In this document: positions 30,086 through 38,585 of the stretch, in pieces | Numbering within the stretch: position 1 is the stretch's first letter | How the letters are laid out: every line of letters starts with the position of its first letter | Source: Pseudomonas pisciculturae | Lineage (GTDB): Bacteria; Pseudomonadota; Gammaproteobacteria; Pseudomonadales; Pseudomonadaceae | DNA length: 64,000 nt | Reading direction: 5' to 3' | NCBI RefSeq assembly: GCF_015461805.1 | Contig: NZ_JACVZE010000001.1 | Location: 1,116,001 to 1,180,000, forward strand | Translations under genes and position numbers: made by a program | The notes under the pieces: generated by a model | The model's input: the letters and a program-made list of their open reading frames with translations, nothing else | Databases searched by the model: none | What the model was told of the DNA's origin: nothing

Positions 30086-30529
30086 ATGAGCTTGTGGCGC
30101 ACCCAACCGAATATCGAACAACTCAACGCGATCCAGAAAAACACCATCGGCGAGCTGCTCGATATTCGCTTTGAAAGCTTTGACGACGAGTCCCTGACCG
30201 CCAGCATGGTGGTCGACCCTCGTACCCATCAGCCCTTTGGCCTGTTGCACGGCGGTGCGTCGGTGGTGTTGGCAGAAAGTATCGGCTCAATGGCCGCCTA
30301 CCTGTGCATCGACCCCAGCAAGTTTTATTGCGTGGGCCTGGAGGTCAATGCCAACCACTTGCGCGGAGTGCGCAGCGGGCGGGTGACGGCGGTGGCGCGG
30401 GCGATCCATATCGGCCGTACCACTCAGGTTTGGGATATCCGCCTTACCAACGATGAGGGCAAGGCCAGCTGCGTGTCGCGCCTGACCATGGCGGTGGTGC
30501 CACTGGGCGAGAACCCGCCGGTTCGATAG
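30086..30529 (+). CDS. Hotdog thioesterase of the EntH/YdiI type
   Basis: A 147-residue thioesterase. HGGASVVLAESIGSMAA (His55, Glu64) is the active-site helix of the EntH/YdiI (DHNA-CoA and aryl/acyl-CoA) subgroup. It is next to and probably co-transcribed with the acyl-CoA synthetase. The pair could control acyl-CoA levels or proofread wrongly activated acids. AAGGAC precedes the ATG at 30086. The frame opens 29 codons earlier inside the synthetase gene, without family support. Confidence 0.9.
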   Translation: MSLWRTQPNIEQLNAIQKNTIGELLDIRFESFDDESLTASMVVDPRTHQPFGLLHGGASVVLAESIGSMAAYLCIDPSKFYCVGLEVNANHLRGVRSGRVTAVARAIHIGRTTQVWDIRLTNDEGKASCVSRLTMAVVPLGENPPVR

Positions 30530-30627
30530 GCGTGGCGTGAGTGTCATCATTCCTGGCAGTTACAGTCATTGCTGTGCTGCCCTGGGCTGGTGACAATCGA
30601 TGTCTGTTTTAAATAGATGGAACCGGT

Positions 30628-31431
30628 ATGTCGCAGCACGTGTTTTTTGCCCACGCCAATGGCTTCCCTTCGGCCACCTACGGCAAGTTGTTTGCCGCCC
30701 TGGCCCCGGAATACGCAGTGGCTCACTTGCCGCAGCACGGTCACGACCCCAGGTTTCCGGTGGATGACAACTGGCAGAACCTGGTGGACGAATTGATCCA
30801 CCACCTGGAGCAACAGCCAGAGCCGGTGTGGGGCGTGGGCCATTCCTTGGGTGGCGTGTTGCACCTGCATGCGGCCATGCGTTGCCCGCAGCTGTATCGC
30901 GGCGTGGTGATGCTCGACTCACCGGTGCTGACCCGCGCCGACCGCTGGGTGATTCGTGCGGCCAAGCGCTTCGGTTTTATCGACCGCCTGACCCCGGCCG
31001 GGCGCACCCTGGGCCGGCGTGAAGAATTCAGCGATTTGGCCGCCGCCCGCAGCTATTTTGCTGGTAAGACCCTGTTCCGTGGCTTTGACCCGGAATGCTT
31101 CGACGCCTACCTGCAACATGGCTTGCAGCAAGTGGGCGATCGCCTGCGATTGCGTTTTGACCCGGCCACCGAAATCAGCATCTACCGCGGCGTGCCCCAC
31201 ACCAGCCCCGGCCAGGTGCGCCAATTGAAAGTACCCCTGGCGGTGGTGCGTGGTCGCCAGAGCCGCGTGGTGATGCGTCACCACGCCAGCGGCGTCGATC
31301 GCCTGCCCATGGGCGAGATGCTCACCATGCCCGGCGGCCACATGTTCCCCCTTGAACGCCCCCAGGACACTGCGACCCTGATCAAGAACCTGTTTTCCCG
31401 CTGGCAAGCCCGCGAGCGCAATTGCGCATGA
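30628..31431 (+). CDS. Alpha/beta hydrolase (first of an overlapping pair)
   Basis: A 267-residue alpha/beta hydrolase. HANGFPSATYG forms the oxyanion region, the nucleophile is Ser73 in GHSLGG, and the catalytic His lies in MPGGHMFPLERP near the C-terminus. There is no signal peptide, so it is cytosolic. It overlaps the next hydrolase gene by four bases (ATGA). Substrate unknown. The adjacent acyl-CoA genes suggest an ester or thioester, but this is only inference from position. Confidence 0.85.
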   Translation: MSQHVFFAHANGFPSATYGKLFAALAPEYAVAHLPQHGHDPRFPVDDNWQNLVDELIHHLEQQPEPVWGVGHSLGGVLHLHAAMRCPQLYRGVVMLDSPVLTRADRWVIRAAKRFGFIDRLTPAGRTLGRREEFSDLAAARSYFAGKTLFRGFDPECFDAYLQHGLQQVGDRLRLRFDPATEISIYRGVPHTSPGQVRQLKVPLAVVRGRQSRVVMRHHASGVDRLPMGEMLTMPGGHMFPLERPQDTATLIKNLFSRWQARERNCA

Positions 31432-32282
31432 GTGCGCCGGTCGAGGAAGTGCGCCTTAGCCTGCCGCACATTGAGTTGGCGGCCCATCTGTTCGGCCCCG
31501 AGGATGGCCTTCCGGTAATCGCCCTGCATGGCTGGCTGGACAACGCCAACAGCTTTGCGCGGTTGGCGCCCAAGCTTGAGGGTTTGCGCATCGTGGCCCT
31601 GGACATGGCAGGGCATGGGCATTCGGCCCATCGTCCTGCCGGCGCCGGGTATGCCTTGTGGGATTACGTCTTTGATGTGCTGCAAGTCGCCGAACAACTG
31701 GGCTGGAAACGTTTTGCATTACTTGGCCACTCCCTCGGCGCCATCGTCTCCCTGGTGTTGGCTGGCGCCTTGCCGGAGCGAGTGACGCACCTTGGGTTGA
31801 TCGATGGGGTGATCCCGCCAACCGCCAGCGGCGAGAACGCGGCCGAGCGCTTGGGCATGGCTTTGCAGGCGCAATTGAGCCTGCAGGACAAGCGCAAACC
31901 GGTTTACAGCACCCTGGATCGTGCAGTTGAAGCGCGCATGAAAGGCTTGGTTGCCGTCAGCCGCGAAGCTGCCGAACTGCTGGCCCAGCGCGGTTTGATG
32001 CCGGTACCGGGCGGTTATACCTGGCGCACCGACAGTCGACTTACCCTGGCGTCGCCGATGCGTCTGACAGACGAACAAGCTATGGCTTTCGTGCGGCGCG
32101 TGAGTTGCCCTGCGCAGTTGGTAGTAGCCGCTGACGGCATGTTGGCGAAACATCCCGAATTGCTTTCCCAGCTACCCTTCACGGTGACCACGCTGCCAGG
32201 CGGCCATCATTTGCACTTGAATGATGAGCCCGGCGCGCTCCTTGTTGCAGACTGTTTCAATAGGTTCTTCTGCGCGCCTTGA
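31428..32282 (+). CDS. Alpha/beta hydrolase (second of an overlapping pair)
   Basis: A 284-residue alpha/beta hydrolase with ALHGWLDNANSF (oxyanion region), DMAGHGHSAHRP, Ser102 in GHSLGA and the probable catalytic His in LPGGHHLHLNDEP. It starts at the ATG overlapping the preceding stop. A TTG two codons earlier is possible but less likely. Similar length and fold to its partner but of a different subfamily (closer to serine hydrolase-like/MEST-type proteins). Substrate unknown. Confidence 0.86.
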   Translation: MSAPVEEVRLSLPHIELAAHLFGPEDGLPVIALHGWLDNANSFARLAPKLEGLRIVALDMAGHGHSAHRPAGAGYALWDYVFDVLQVAEQLGWKRFALLGHSLGAIVSLVLAGALPERVTHLGLIDGVIPPTASGENAAERLGMALQAQLSLQDKRKPVYSTLDRAVEARMKGLVAVSREAAELLAQRGLMPVPGGYTWRTDSRLTLASPMRLTDEQAMAFVRRVSCPAQLVVAADGMLAKHPELLSQLPFTVTTLPGGHHLHLNDEPGALLVADCFNRFFCAP

Positions 32283-32331
32283 CTTGGGGCGGTCAACTGC
32301 CGAGGCTGGGCGGATTGAAAGGGAGTCAACC

Positions 32332-32388
32332 ATGAATAAACTCAACATTGCTGCGACCTCCGATGGCCTGGGCTCGTTGATCTTATGA
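32332..32388 (+). CDS. Putative 18-codon leader ORF coupled to the DUF4892 gene
   Basis: An ORF MNKLNIAATSDGLGSLIL with a good GGGAG site six bases before its ATG. Its TGA overlaps the ATG of the next gene (ATGA). The downstream gene has no ribosome site of its own, so ribosomes finishing this ORF probably start it. It may be a real leader peptide or merely a translation-coupling device. Peptide function is unknown. Confidence 0.4.
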   Translation: MNKLNIAATSDGLGSLIL

Positions 32389-33203
32389 GCGTGCGTAACG
32401 GATGTATCCGTGTACTGGGCCTGAGCCTTCTGAGCCCATTGGTATTTGCCGCCGACGTCCCGGGTAGTCAGGACCTGCCCACAGTAGCCCGTCAGGTCGA
32501 CGCGCAAATCGTCGATTACCGCCCAGCGGAAGAAAAAGAACGCATCTACCCCATGGGCGCCATCCGCAAGATCAGCGGCCAATTGCGCTACGACGGCCAG
32601 GCCATTGCCCGCGGCCAAATCACTGCCGTCACTTATGAACTACCCGCCGAGCACACCTCCAGTGCTGCGTTTACTGCCACTCGCGAAGCGTTGCAGGAGC
32701 AGGGCGCGCAGTTATTGTTCTGGTGCAAGGCCCGTGATTGTGGCGAAAGCAGCCTGTGGGCCAATGAGGTCTTCGGCAACGCCAAGTTGGTCGGCGCCGA
32801 TGGCCAGCAGGAATACCTGTTGTTGCGCCTGGCTGCGCCGCAGGACAACTCCCTGGTGGCGCTGTACGGCATCACCCGCGGCAACCGTCGCGCCTATCTG
32901 CATGTAGAGCAACTGGACGCCAGCGCGCCCTTGGGTGATTTGCTGCCCACCTCGGCAACCTTGCTGCGCGAGCTCAAAAGCACTGGCGAGCTGGATTTTC
33001 CCGCGTTGGGCGCCGAGCCTGATGAGACCTGGCTGACCTTGATTTCGCGCGGGTTGAACCTCGACACCACCTTGCGCGTGAGTTTGACCGGGCCAACCGC
33101 CGAGGCCTGGCGCCAAGGCCTGATCGACAGTGGCGTGCGCGCCGCGCGCCTGGAAACAGGCACCGATGATGCCAAGGGCCTGCACCTGCATCTGATACGC
33201 TAA
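32385..33203 (+). CDS. DUF4892 exported protein
   Basis: A 272-residue protein with a short signal peptide (CIRVLGLSLLSPLVFAA before DVPGSQDLP). The mature region shows the DUF4892 pattern: YPMGAIRKISGQLRYDGQ, LLFWCKARDCGESSLWANEVFG and a C-terminal OmpA-like-looking half (LDTTLRVSLTGPTAEAWRQGL). The two cysteines of KARDCGESS and FWCKA are close enough for a disulfide in the periplasm. Function is unknown. Translation seems coupled to the 18-codon ORF before it. A 72-bp gap separates it from the permease gene. Confidence 0.8.
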   Translation: MSVRNGCIRVLGLSLLSPLVFAADVPGSQDLPTVARQVDAQIVDYRPAEEKERIYPMGAIRKISGQLRYDGQAIARGQITAVTYELPAEHTSSAAFTATREALQEQGAQLLFWCKARDCGESSLWANEVFGNAKLVGADGQQEYLLLRLAAPQDNSLVALYGITRGNRRAYLHVEQLDASAPLGDLLPTSATLLRELKSTGELDFPALGAEPDETWLTLISRGLNLDTTLRVSLTGPTAEAWRQGLIDSGVRAARLETGTDDAKGLHLHLIR

Positions 33204-33275
33204 GCGTCACGGGGCGAACGGACCCGTGCCGTTCGCCTAAGCTAGTTTCCTAACATCTGTTTCTAGAGAACCCCC

Positions 33276-34337
33276 ATGCTCAATAACGATCGCCTGCTGG
33301 TGCAAATCCTGCTGCTGGTGCTGTTTGGTGCCAGCTTCTGGGTGATGGCGCCGTTCTGGTCGGCGCTGTTCTGGGGCGCGGTGCTGGCGTTTGCCAGTTG
33401 GCCGCTGATGCGACTGCTCACCCGCGCGCTGGGTGGCCGCGAATCCCTGGCCGCCGGCATCCTCACCCTGGGCTGGATGTTGTTGGTAGCAGTCCCCTTG
33501 GTGTGGCTGGGGTTTAACCTGGCGGACCACGTACGCGATGCCGTGGCGCTGATCAAGGATATTCAGGTCGATGGCCTGCCCCACTCGCCCACTTGGCTGG
33601 GGTCGATCCCTATTGTCGGCGACCGCCTGGTCGCGATGTGGGACAGCATCGACCAGCAGGGTGCGGCATTGATGGTGACGTTAAAACCCTATCTGGGTCA
33701 GGTGGGCAATTGGTTACTGGCGCGCAGCGCACAGATCGGCGGCGGCATCCTTGAGCTGACCCTGAGCCTGGTGTTCGTGTTTTTCTTCTATCGGGACGGC
33801 CCGCGCCTGGCGATGTTTGTGCACCGTCTGCTGGAGCGCTTGATCGGCGAACGTGCCGGCTACTACATCGAATTGGTGGCAGGCACTGTGCAACGAGTGG
33901 TCAACGGCGTGATTGGCACAGCCGCCGCCCAGGCGCTGCTGGCGCTGATTGGCTTCCTGATCGCCGGTGTGCCGGGGGCGCTAGTACTGGGGATCGTCAC
34001 CTTCCTGCTCAGCCTGATCCCCATGGGCCCGCCGTTGGTGTGGATCCCGGCCACGGCGTGGCTGGCCTGGAAAGGCGACTACACCTACGCGGTGTTCCTT
34101 GGTGTCTGGGGCACGTTCATCATCAGCGGCGTCGACAACGTGTTAAAGCCCTACCTGATCAGCCGGGGTGGCAACCTGCCGCTGGTGATCGTGTTGCTCG
34201 GGGTATTTGGCGGGTTGATTGCCTTTGGCTTCATAGGCCTGTTTATTGGCCCGACGTTGCTGGCGGTGGCGTATAGCTTGTTGATGGATTGGAGTGCGAC
34301 CCAAGCGCAAGGTCGCCGAGAAGACAAATCGATCTAA
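33276..34337 (+). CDS. AI-2E family (PerM/YdiK-like) membrane protein
   Basis: A 353-residue inner-membrane protein with about eight transmembrane segments and the central amphipathic region typical of the AI-2E transporter family. The name of the family comes from TqsA, but most members have other or unknown substrates, and the closest E. coli relative by feel is YdiK. The C-terminal part GVDNVLKPYLISRGGNLPL is the family signature. It stands alone between the DUF4892 gene and a REPIN, convergent with the sensor kinase gene. Confidence 0.88.
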   Translation: MLNNDRLLVQILLLVLFGASFWVMAPFWSALFWGAVLAFASWPLMRLLTRALGGRESLAAGILTLGWMLLVAVPLVWLGFNLADHVRDAVALIKDIQVDGLPHSPTWLGSIPIVGDRLVAMWDSIDQQGAALMVTLKPYLGQVGNWLLARSAQIGGGILELTLSLVFVFFFYRDGPRLAMFVHRLLERLIGERAGYYIELVAGTVQRVVNGVIGTAAAQALLALIGFLIAGVPGALVLGIVTFLLSLIPMGPPLVWIPATAWLAWKGDYTYAVFLGVWGTFIISGVDNVLKPYLISRGGNLPLVIVLLGVFGGLIAFGFIGLFIGPTLLAVAYSLLMDWSATQAQGRREDKSI

Positions 34338-34356
34338 CTGAAAGGGCGTTATCCAT

Positions 34357-34444
34357 GTGGGAGCGGGCTTGCTCCCGATAGCAGAGTGTCAGGCATCGAA
34401 TGCTTTGACTGATACACCGCTATCGGGAGCAAGCCCCCTCTCAC
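34357..34444. repeat. REPIN, GCTTGCTCCCGAT subtype (slightly decayed)
   Basis: The left arm GTGGGAGCGGGCTTGCTCCC and the right arm GGGAGCAAGCCCCCTCTCAC are nearly complementary, with mismatches at the outer ends. The perfect form is at 55505-55591. It lies between convergent genes. Confidence 0.82.
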
Positions 34445-34464
34445 ATTTGACCTGTGTTTGCTTT

Positions 34465-35502
34465 CTAGGCCCTTGGTAGCCACAAGACCGCCGTCAGCCC
34501 ACCGCCTGGCGTTTCTTCCAAGGTTAGACGCCCGCCCAGGCGCTCAACCGCCTCCTTGGAAATCGTCATCCCCAACCCAACGCCACCGGAATTGCGGTTA
34601 CGCGAGCCTTCCAGCCGATAAAATGGCTCGAACACCGTCTCGCGCATATCCGCAGCAATGCCGGGGCCGTGGTCGATCACGCGAATCACCAGCGCTTCAC
34701 GGCTGTCTTGCAGCTCCACACGCGCAGTGCCTGCGTAACGCAACGCGTTGTCGATCAGGTTGTTGAGGGCTGACCGCAAGGCCATCGGCTGTACCTGCAA
34801 GGGCGCGCAGGTGCCGGCGAATTGCACATCAGAGCCCTGGTCCTGGGCGTTTTCGCTCATCGACTCCACCAGCGCCTGCACGTCCAGCCAATGTCGGGTT
34901 TCGCTGGTGCGTTGCTCGTGCAGATAGCTCAACGTGGCGTCGAGCATGGCGATCATGTCGTTCAGGTCTTGGCGCATCTGACCTTGCAGCCGGGTGTCTT
35001 CGATCTGTTCCAGGCGCAATTTGAGGCGTGACAGCGGGGTGCGCAGGTCATGGGAGACCGCGCCCAGCATGCGTGCACGTTGGCTGACCTGCTCGCGGAT
35101 GCGTCTCTGCATCAGGTTGAAGGTGTACGCCGCTTGCCGAGCCTCCCGTGGGCCAGACTCGTCCAAGGGCGGGCTGTCGAGGTCCAGGCTCAGTTGCTCG
35201 GCGGCATCGCTCAGGCGCTGGATCGGCCGGCTTAACAGCTTGGCACCGTACCAGGCGGCGATGATCAGCGAGATGAACTGGAACGTCAGCGGCACCAGCG
35301 GGCCGCCGAACCAAGGGCGATGGCGTTCCTTGTTGAGCGGCACCATGGTGCCGTCCGGCTGCTCTACAAAGGTTTCCTGGGGCGGCGGTGGCGGAGGGCC
35401 GTAATAGCGGAACCAGGAAATCGCTAGCACATGGGCCAGCACGATGCCCACCAGCAACACGCCAAACAGCCGACCGAACAGCGTGTTGAAGGGGGCACGC
35501 AT
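34465..35502 (-). CDS. Sensor histidine kinase, two-component system
   Basis: A 345-residue membrane kinase. TM1 is at about 10-31 and the periplasmic loop is short (about 32-70), starting with an unusual run of six prolines (GPPPPPPQETF). TM2 is at about 71-90, then HAMP. HisKA carries His151 in AVSHDLRTPLSRLK, and HATPase has NLIDNALRYA, DHGPGIA and GVGLGMTIS. It overlaps the response regulator gene by one base (TGATG) and is the second gene of the pair. Likely phospho-donor to that regulator. The signal is unknown. Confidence 0.93.
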   Translation of the reverse strand: MRAPFNTLFGRLFGVLLVGIVLAHVLAISWFRYYGPPPPPPQETFVEQPDGTMVPLNKERHRPWFGGPLVPLTFQFISLIIAAWYGAKLLSRPIQRLSDAAEQLSLDLDSPPLDESGPREARQAAYTFNLMQRRIREQVSQRARMLGAVSHDLRTPLSRLKLRLEQIEDTRLQGQMRQDLNDMIAMLDATLSYLHEQRTSETRHWLDVQALVESMSENAQDQGSDVQFAGTCAPLQVQPMALRSALNNLIDNALRYAGTARVELQDSREALVIRVIDHGPGIAADMRETVFEPFYRLEGSRNRNSGGVGLGMTISKEAVERLGGRLTLEETPGGGLTAVLWLPRA

Positions 35503-36266
35503 CAGCCTATGTCTCGGGCGTCGAATAGATAGCCTTCGCCCCGCACGGTCTTGATCAACTGCGGAGCCTTGGGGTCGTCCCCCAGTTTTTGCCGCAAGCG
35601 CGACACCAGCAAGTCGATGCTGCGATCGAAGGCCTCGATGGAGCGCCCTCGGGCAGCGTCCAGCAATTGTTCACGGCTCAGCACCCGGCGCGGGCGTTCG
35701 ATAAATACCCACAACAGGCGGAACTCGGCGTTGGACAGCGGCACCACCAGGCCATCGTCGGCCACCAGCTGGCGCAGTACGCTGTTGAGGCGCCAGTTGT
35801 CGAAGCGGATATTGGCACGCTGTTCGGTGCGATCATCGCGCACACGGCGCAGGATGGTTTGGATACGGGCCACCAGTTCACGCGGCTCGAACGGCTTGGA
35901 CATGTAGTCGTCGGCGCCCAGTTCCAGGCCGATGATGCGGTCGGTGGGTTCGCAGCGGGCGGTGAGCATCAGGATCGGGATGTCCGATTCCGAACGCAGC
36001 CACCGGCACAGCGACAGACCGTCTTCGCCCGGCAGCATCAGGTCAAGCACCACCACGTCAAAGGTTTCGGCCTGCATGGCCTGGCGCATCGCGGTGCCAT
36101 CGGTCACGCCGGTGGCGAGAATATTGAAACGCGCCAGGTAATCGATCAGCAGCTCGCGAATCGGCACATCGTCATCGACGATCAGTGCGCGGGTGTTCCA
36201 GCGTTTGTCGTCGGCGATCACCGCGCTTTTGTGCTCGTCATTCGGCGGGACGGAAGGGGTATGCAT
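35502..36266 (-). CDS. OmpR-family response regulator
   Basis: A 254-residue DNA-binding response regulator. The receiver domain (about 26-140) has acidic Asp31-33, phospho-acceptor Asp75 in VVLDLMLPGEDG and conserved Lys in MSKPFEPREL. The winged-helix output domain covers about 155-250 (RRVLSREQLLDAARG, DRSIDLLVSRLRQKLGDDP). A 25-residue N-terminal extension before the receiver is longer than usual. The ATG at 36266 is chosen because upstream codons (frame open to 36380) do not resemble the family, although the ribosome site is weak. First gene of the regulator-kinase pair, divergent from pyrF. I recall a similar pair near pyrF in PAO1 (PA2881-PA2882), but this is not proof of orthology. 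Confidence 0.9.
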   Translation of the reverse strand: MHTPSVPPNDEHKSAVIADDKRWNTRALIVDDDVPIRELLIDYLARFNILATGVTDGTAMRQAMQAETFDVVVLDLMLPGEDGLSLCRWLRSESDIPILMLTARCEPTDRIIGLELGADDYMSKPFEPRELVARIQTILRRVRDDRTEQRANIRFDNWRLNSVLRQLVADDGLVVPLSNAEFRLLWVFIERPRRVLSREQLLDAARGRSIEAFDRSIDLLVSRLRQKLGDDPKAPQLIKTVRGEGYLFDARDIG

Positions 36267-36525
36267 AGTGCGATCATCTGCCTGGTTGTTGCGGTCAGCA
36301 TAGGCGCCCAGCCACATGGCTGGAAGTGCTGGTCGGTGGGTCGTGCGAGCGAGCCTAGCCGTGGGGCGTGTTGGGGGCATGTCGTGAATGTATCAGCTTT
36401 GAAATATATGGCTAAAATGCCCGCGCGAGGGCGGTTGGTCAGTATTTACCGATCATCGGATCCCGCAACGGCGCTGCTTGCGCTACAATCCGCGCCGATT
36501 TCGACTTGCCTGAGAGCCCATTCCA

Positions 36526-37224
36526 ATGTCCGTCTGCCAGACTCCTATCATCGTCGCCCTGGATTACCCCACTCGTGACGCCGCACTGAAGCTGGCTGAC
36601 CAGTTGGACCCCAAGCTTTGCCGGGTCAAGGTCGGCAAGGAACTGTTCACCAGCTGCGCCGCAGAAATCGTCGGCACCCTGCGTGACAAAGGCTTCGAGG
36701 TGTTCCTCGATCTTAAATTCCACGATATTCCCAACACCACCGCCATGGCCGTGAAGGCCGCCGCCGAAATGGGCGTGTGGATGGTCAACGTGCACTGCTC
36801 CGGCGGCCTGCGCATGATGACCGCCTGCCGCGAAGTGCTGGAACAGCGCAGCGGCCCCAAGCCTTTGTTGATCGGCGTGACCGTGCTGACCAGCATGGAG
36901 CGCGAAGACCTGGCCGGTATCGGCCTGGACATCGAGCCTCAAGAGCAAGTGCTGCGCCTGGCCGCCCTGGCCCAGAAAGCCGGTTTGGATGGCCTGGTGT
37001 GTTCGGCCTTGGAAGCCCAGGCGTTGAAGACGGCGCATCCGTCGTTGCAACTGGTGACCCCGGGCATTCGCCCTGCGGGCAGCGCACAGGATGACCAGCG
37101 CCGTATCCTCACGCCGCGTCAGGCTTTGGATGCGGGTTCGGACTACCTGGTGATTGGTCGCCCGATCAGCCAGGCGGCGGACCCTGCGAAGGCGTTGGCG
37201 GCGGTAGTTGCCGAGATCGCCTGA
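36526..37224 (+). CDS. pyrF: Orotidine 5'-phosphate decarboxylase
   Basis: Last step of UMP synthesis. The 232-residue TIM barrel has the catalytic Asp62-Lys64-Asp67 set in [12 protein letters not shown] and the phosphate-binding [14 protein letters not shown]. The ATG has only a weak ribosome site (TGAGAG). A TACAAT -10 lies at 36484-36489, 37 bases before the ATG, with a poor -35. Monocistronic, and followed by a REPIN-like long inverted repeat. Confidence 0.97.
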   Translation: MSVCQTPIIVALDYPTRDAALKLADQLDPKLCRVKVGKELFTSCAAEIVGTLRDKGFEVFLDLKFHDIPNTTAMAVKAAAEMGVWMVNVHCSGGLRMMTACREVLEQRSGPKPLLIGVTVLTSMEREDLAGIGLDIEPQEQVLRLAALAQKAGLDGLVCSALEAQALKTAHPSLQLVTPGIRPAGSAQDDQRRILTPRQALDAGSDYLVIGRPISQAADPAKALAAVVAEIA

Positions 37225-37250
37225 TCTCTAAAGTAAACACAGTTCCAAAT

Positions 37251-37367
37251 GTGGGAGGGGCGGTGCGACGATTCGACTTGCCCCCGATTACGGTGTGTCA
37301 GCCAGCTTATTTTTAGCTGATGCACCGCCATCGGGGGCAAGTCGAATCGTCGCACCGCCCCTCCCAC
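37251..37367. repeat. Long-armed REPIN variant with paired internal insertion
   Basis: Each arm is 38 bases. The left arm (37251-37288) runs from GTGGGAGGGG through CGGTGCGACGATTCGA to CTTGCCCCCGAT, and the right arm (37330-37367) is its exact reverse complement. Compared with the 23-base arm elsewhere, both arms carry about 15 extra bases at the same place, so the hairpin remains perfect. It separates pyrF from the convergent oxidoreductase gene. Confidence 0.85.
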
Positions 37368-37404
37368 ATTTAGATCACCCATCACCAGATAGATTTGGGG
37401 TGTG

Positions 37405-38412
37405 TCAGCTGACCTTCAGCACCAACTTCCCAAAGTTCTCCCCGTTGAACAGCTTCATCAACGTCTCCGGGAACGTCTCCAGCCCCTCCACGATATCTTC
37501 CTTGCTCTTGAGCTTGCCCTGAGCCATCCAGCCGCCCATCTCTTGCCCGGCGGCGGCAAAGTTCGCGGCGTGGTCCATCACCACAAAACCTTCCATGCGT
37601 GCACGATTGACCAGCAGTGACAAATAGTTGGCCGGGCCTTTCACGGCTTCCTTATTGTTGTACTGGCTGATTGCGCCGCAGATTACTACCCGTGCTTTCA
37701 ACGCCAGGCGGCTAAGTACCGCGTCGAGAATATCGCCGCCGACGTTGTCGAAATACACATCCACGCCTTTAGGGCACTCGCGCTTGAGGGCGGCGGGTAC
37801 GTCTTCGTTTTTGTAGTCGATGGCGGCGTCAAAACCCAGCTCGTCCACCAGGAACTTGCACTTGTCGGCGCCGCCGGCAATGCCTACCACACGGCAGCCT
37901 TTGATCTTGGCGATCTGCCCGGCAATGCTGCCCACCGCGCCCGCCGCGCCGGAGATCACCACGGTTTCGCCGGCTTTGGGTGCGCCGGTGTCCAACAGGG
38001 CGAAGTAGGCCGTCATGCCGGTCATGCCCAAGGCGGACAGATAACGCGGCAACGGCGCCAATTTCGGATCGACTTTGTAGAAGCCTCGCGGTTCACCCAG
38101 GAAATAATCCTGTACGCCCAGGGCGCCATTCACGTAGTCCCCGACCGCGAATTTTGGGTTATTCGACGCGACCACCTTACCTACGCCCAGTGCGCGCATT
38201 ACTTCACCGATGCCGACCGGTGGGATGTAGGACTTGCCTTCATTCATCCAGCCGCGCATGGCCGGGTCCAGCGACAGGTATTCATTGCGCACCAGCACCT
38301 GTCCGTCCTGAGGCGTGCCCACGGGCACTTCCTGGTAGGTGAAGGTTTCCCGCGTGGCGGCGCCGACCGGGCGTTTGGCGAGCAGGAATTGGCGGTTGGT
38401 CTGGGCGGTCAT
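37405..38412 (-). CDS. NADP-dependent oxidoreductase, zinc-free MDR family
   Basis: A 335-residue medium-chain reductase of the leukotriene B4 dehydrogenase/curcumin reductase type. The N-terminal GroES-like fold includes LSLDPAMRGWMNEGKSY. The cofactor domain has VISGAAGAVGSIAGQIAKIKG (shown in two parts: VISGAAGAVGS and IAGQIAKIKG) and GIAGGADKCKFL. No zinc-binding cysteines are at the usual sites. It reduces the C=C bond of activated alkenes with NADPH. Divergent from the SDR gene. Physiological substrate unknown. Confidence 0.9.
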   Translation of the reverse strand: MTAQTNRQFLLAKRPVGAATRETFTYQEVPVGTPQDGQVLVRNEYLSLDPAMRGWMNEGKSYIPPVGIGEVMRALGVGKVVASNNPKFAVGDYVNGALGVQDYFLGEPRGFYKVDPKLAPLPRYLSALGMTGMTAYFALLDTGAPKAGETVVISGAAGAVGSIAGQIAKIKGCRVVGIAGGADKCKFLVDELGFDAAIDYKNEDVPAALKRECPKGVDVYFDNVGGDILDAVLSRLALKARVVICGAISQYNNKEAVKGPANYLSLLVNRARMEGFVVMDHAANFAAAGQEMGGWMAQGKLKSKEDIVEGLETFPETLMKLFNGENFGKLVLKVS

Positions 38413-38585
38413 GGCAGGGACTCTTCTGGAAATGAACCTAGAGTGATAGACCTTCAGTGCCTTTGAGGCAAGACCGGCTTCAGGTGCGAATGCAGGCTGA
38501 TAGGCGCTGCCAATAGTGCTGACGCGCTTATCACGGTGTTGGTTAGACTCGCCCTACGGTTACCTTCCCTACAGGACATCCCTCC

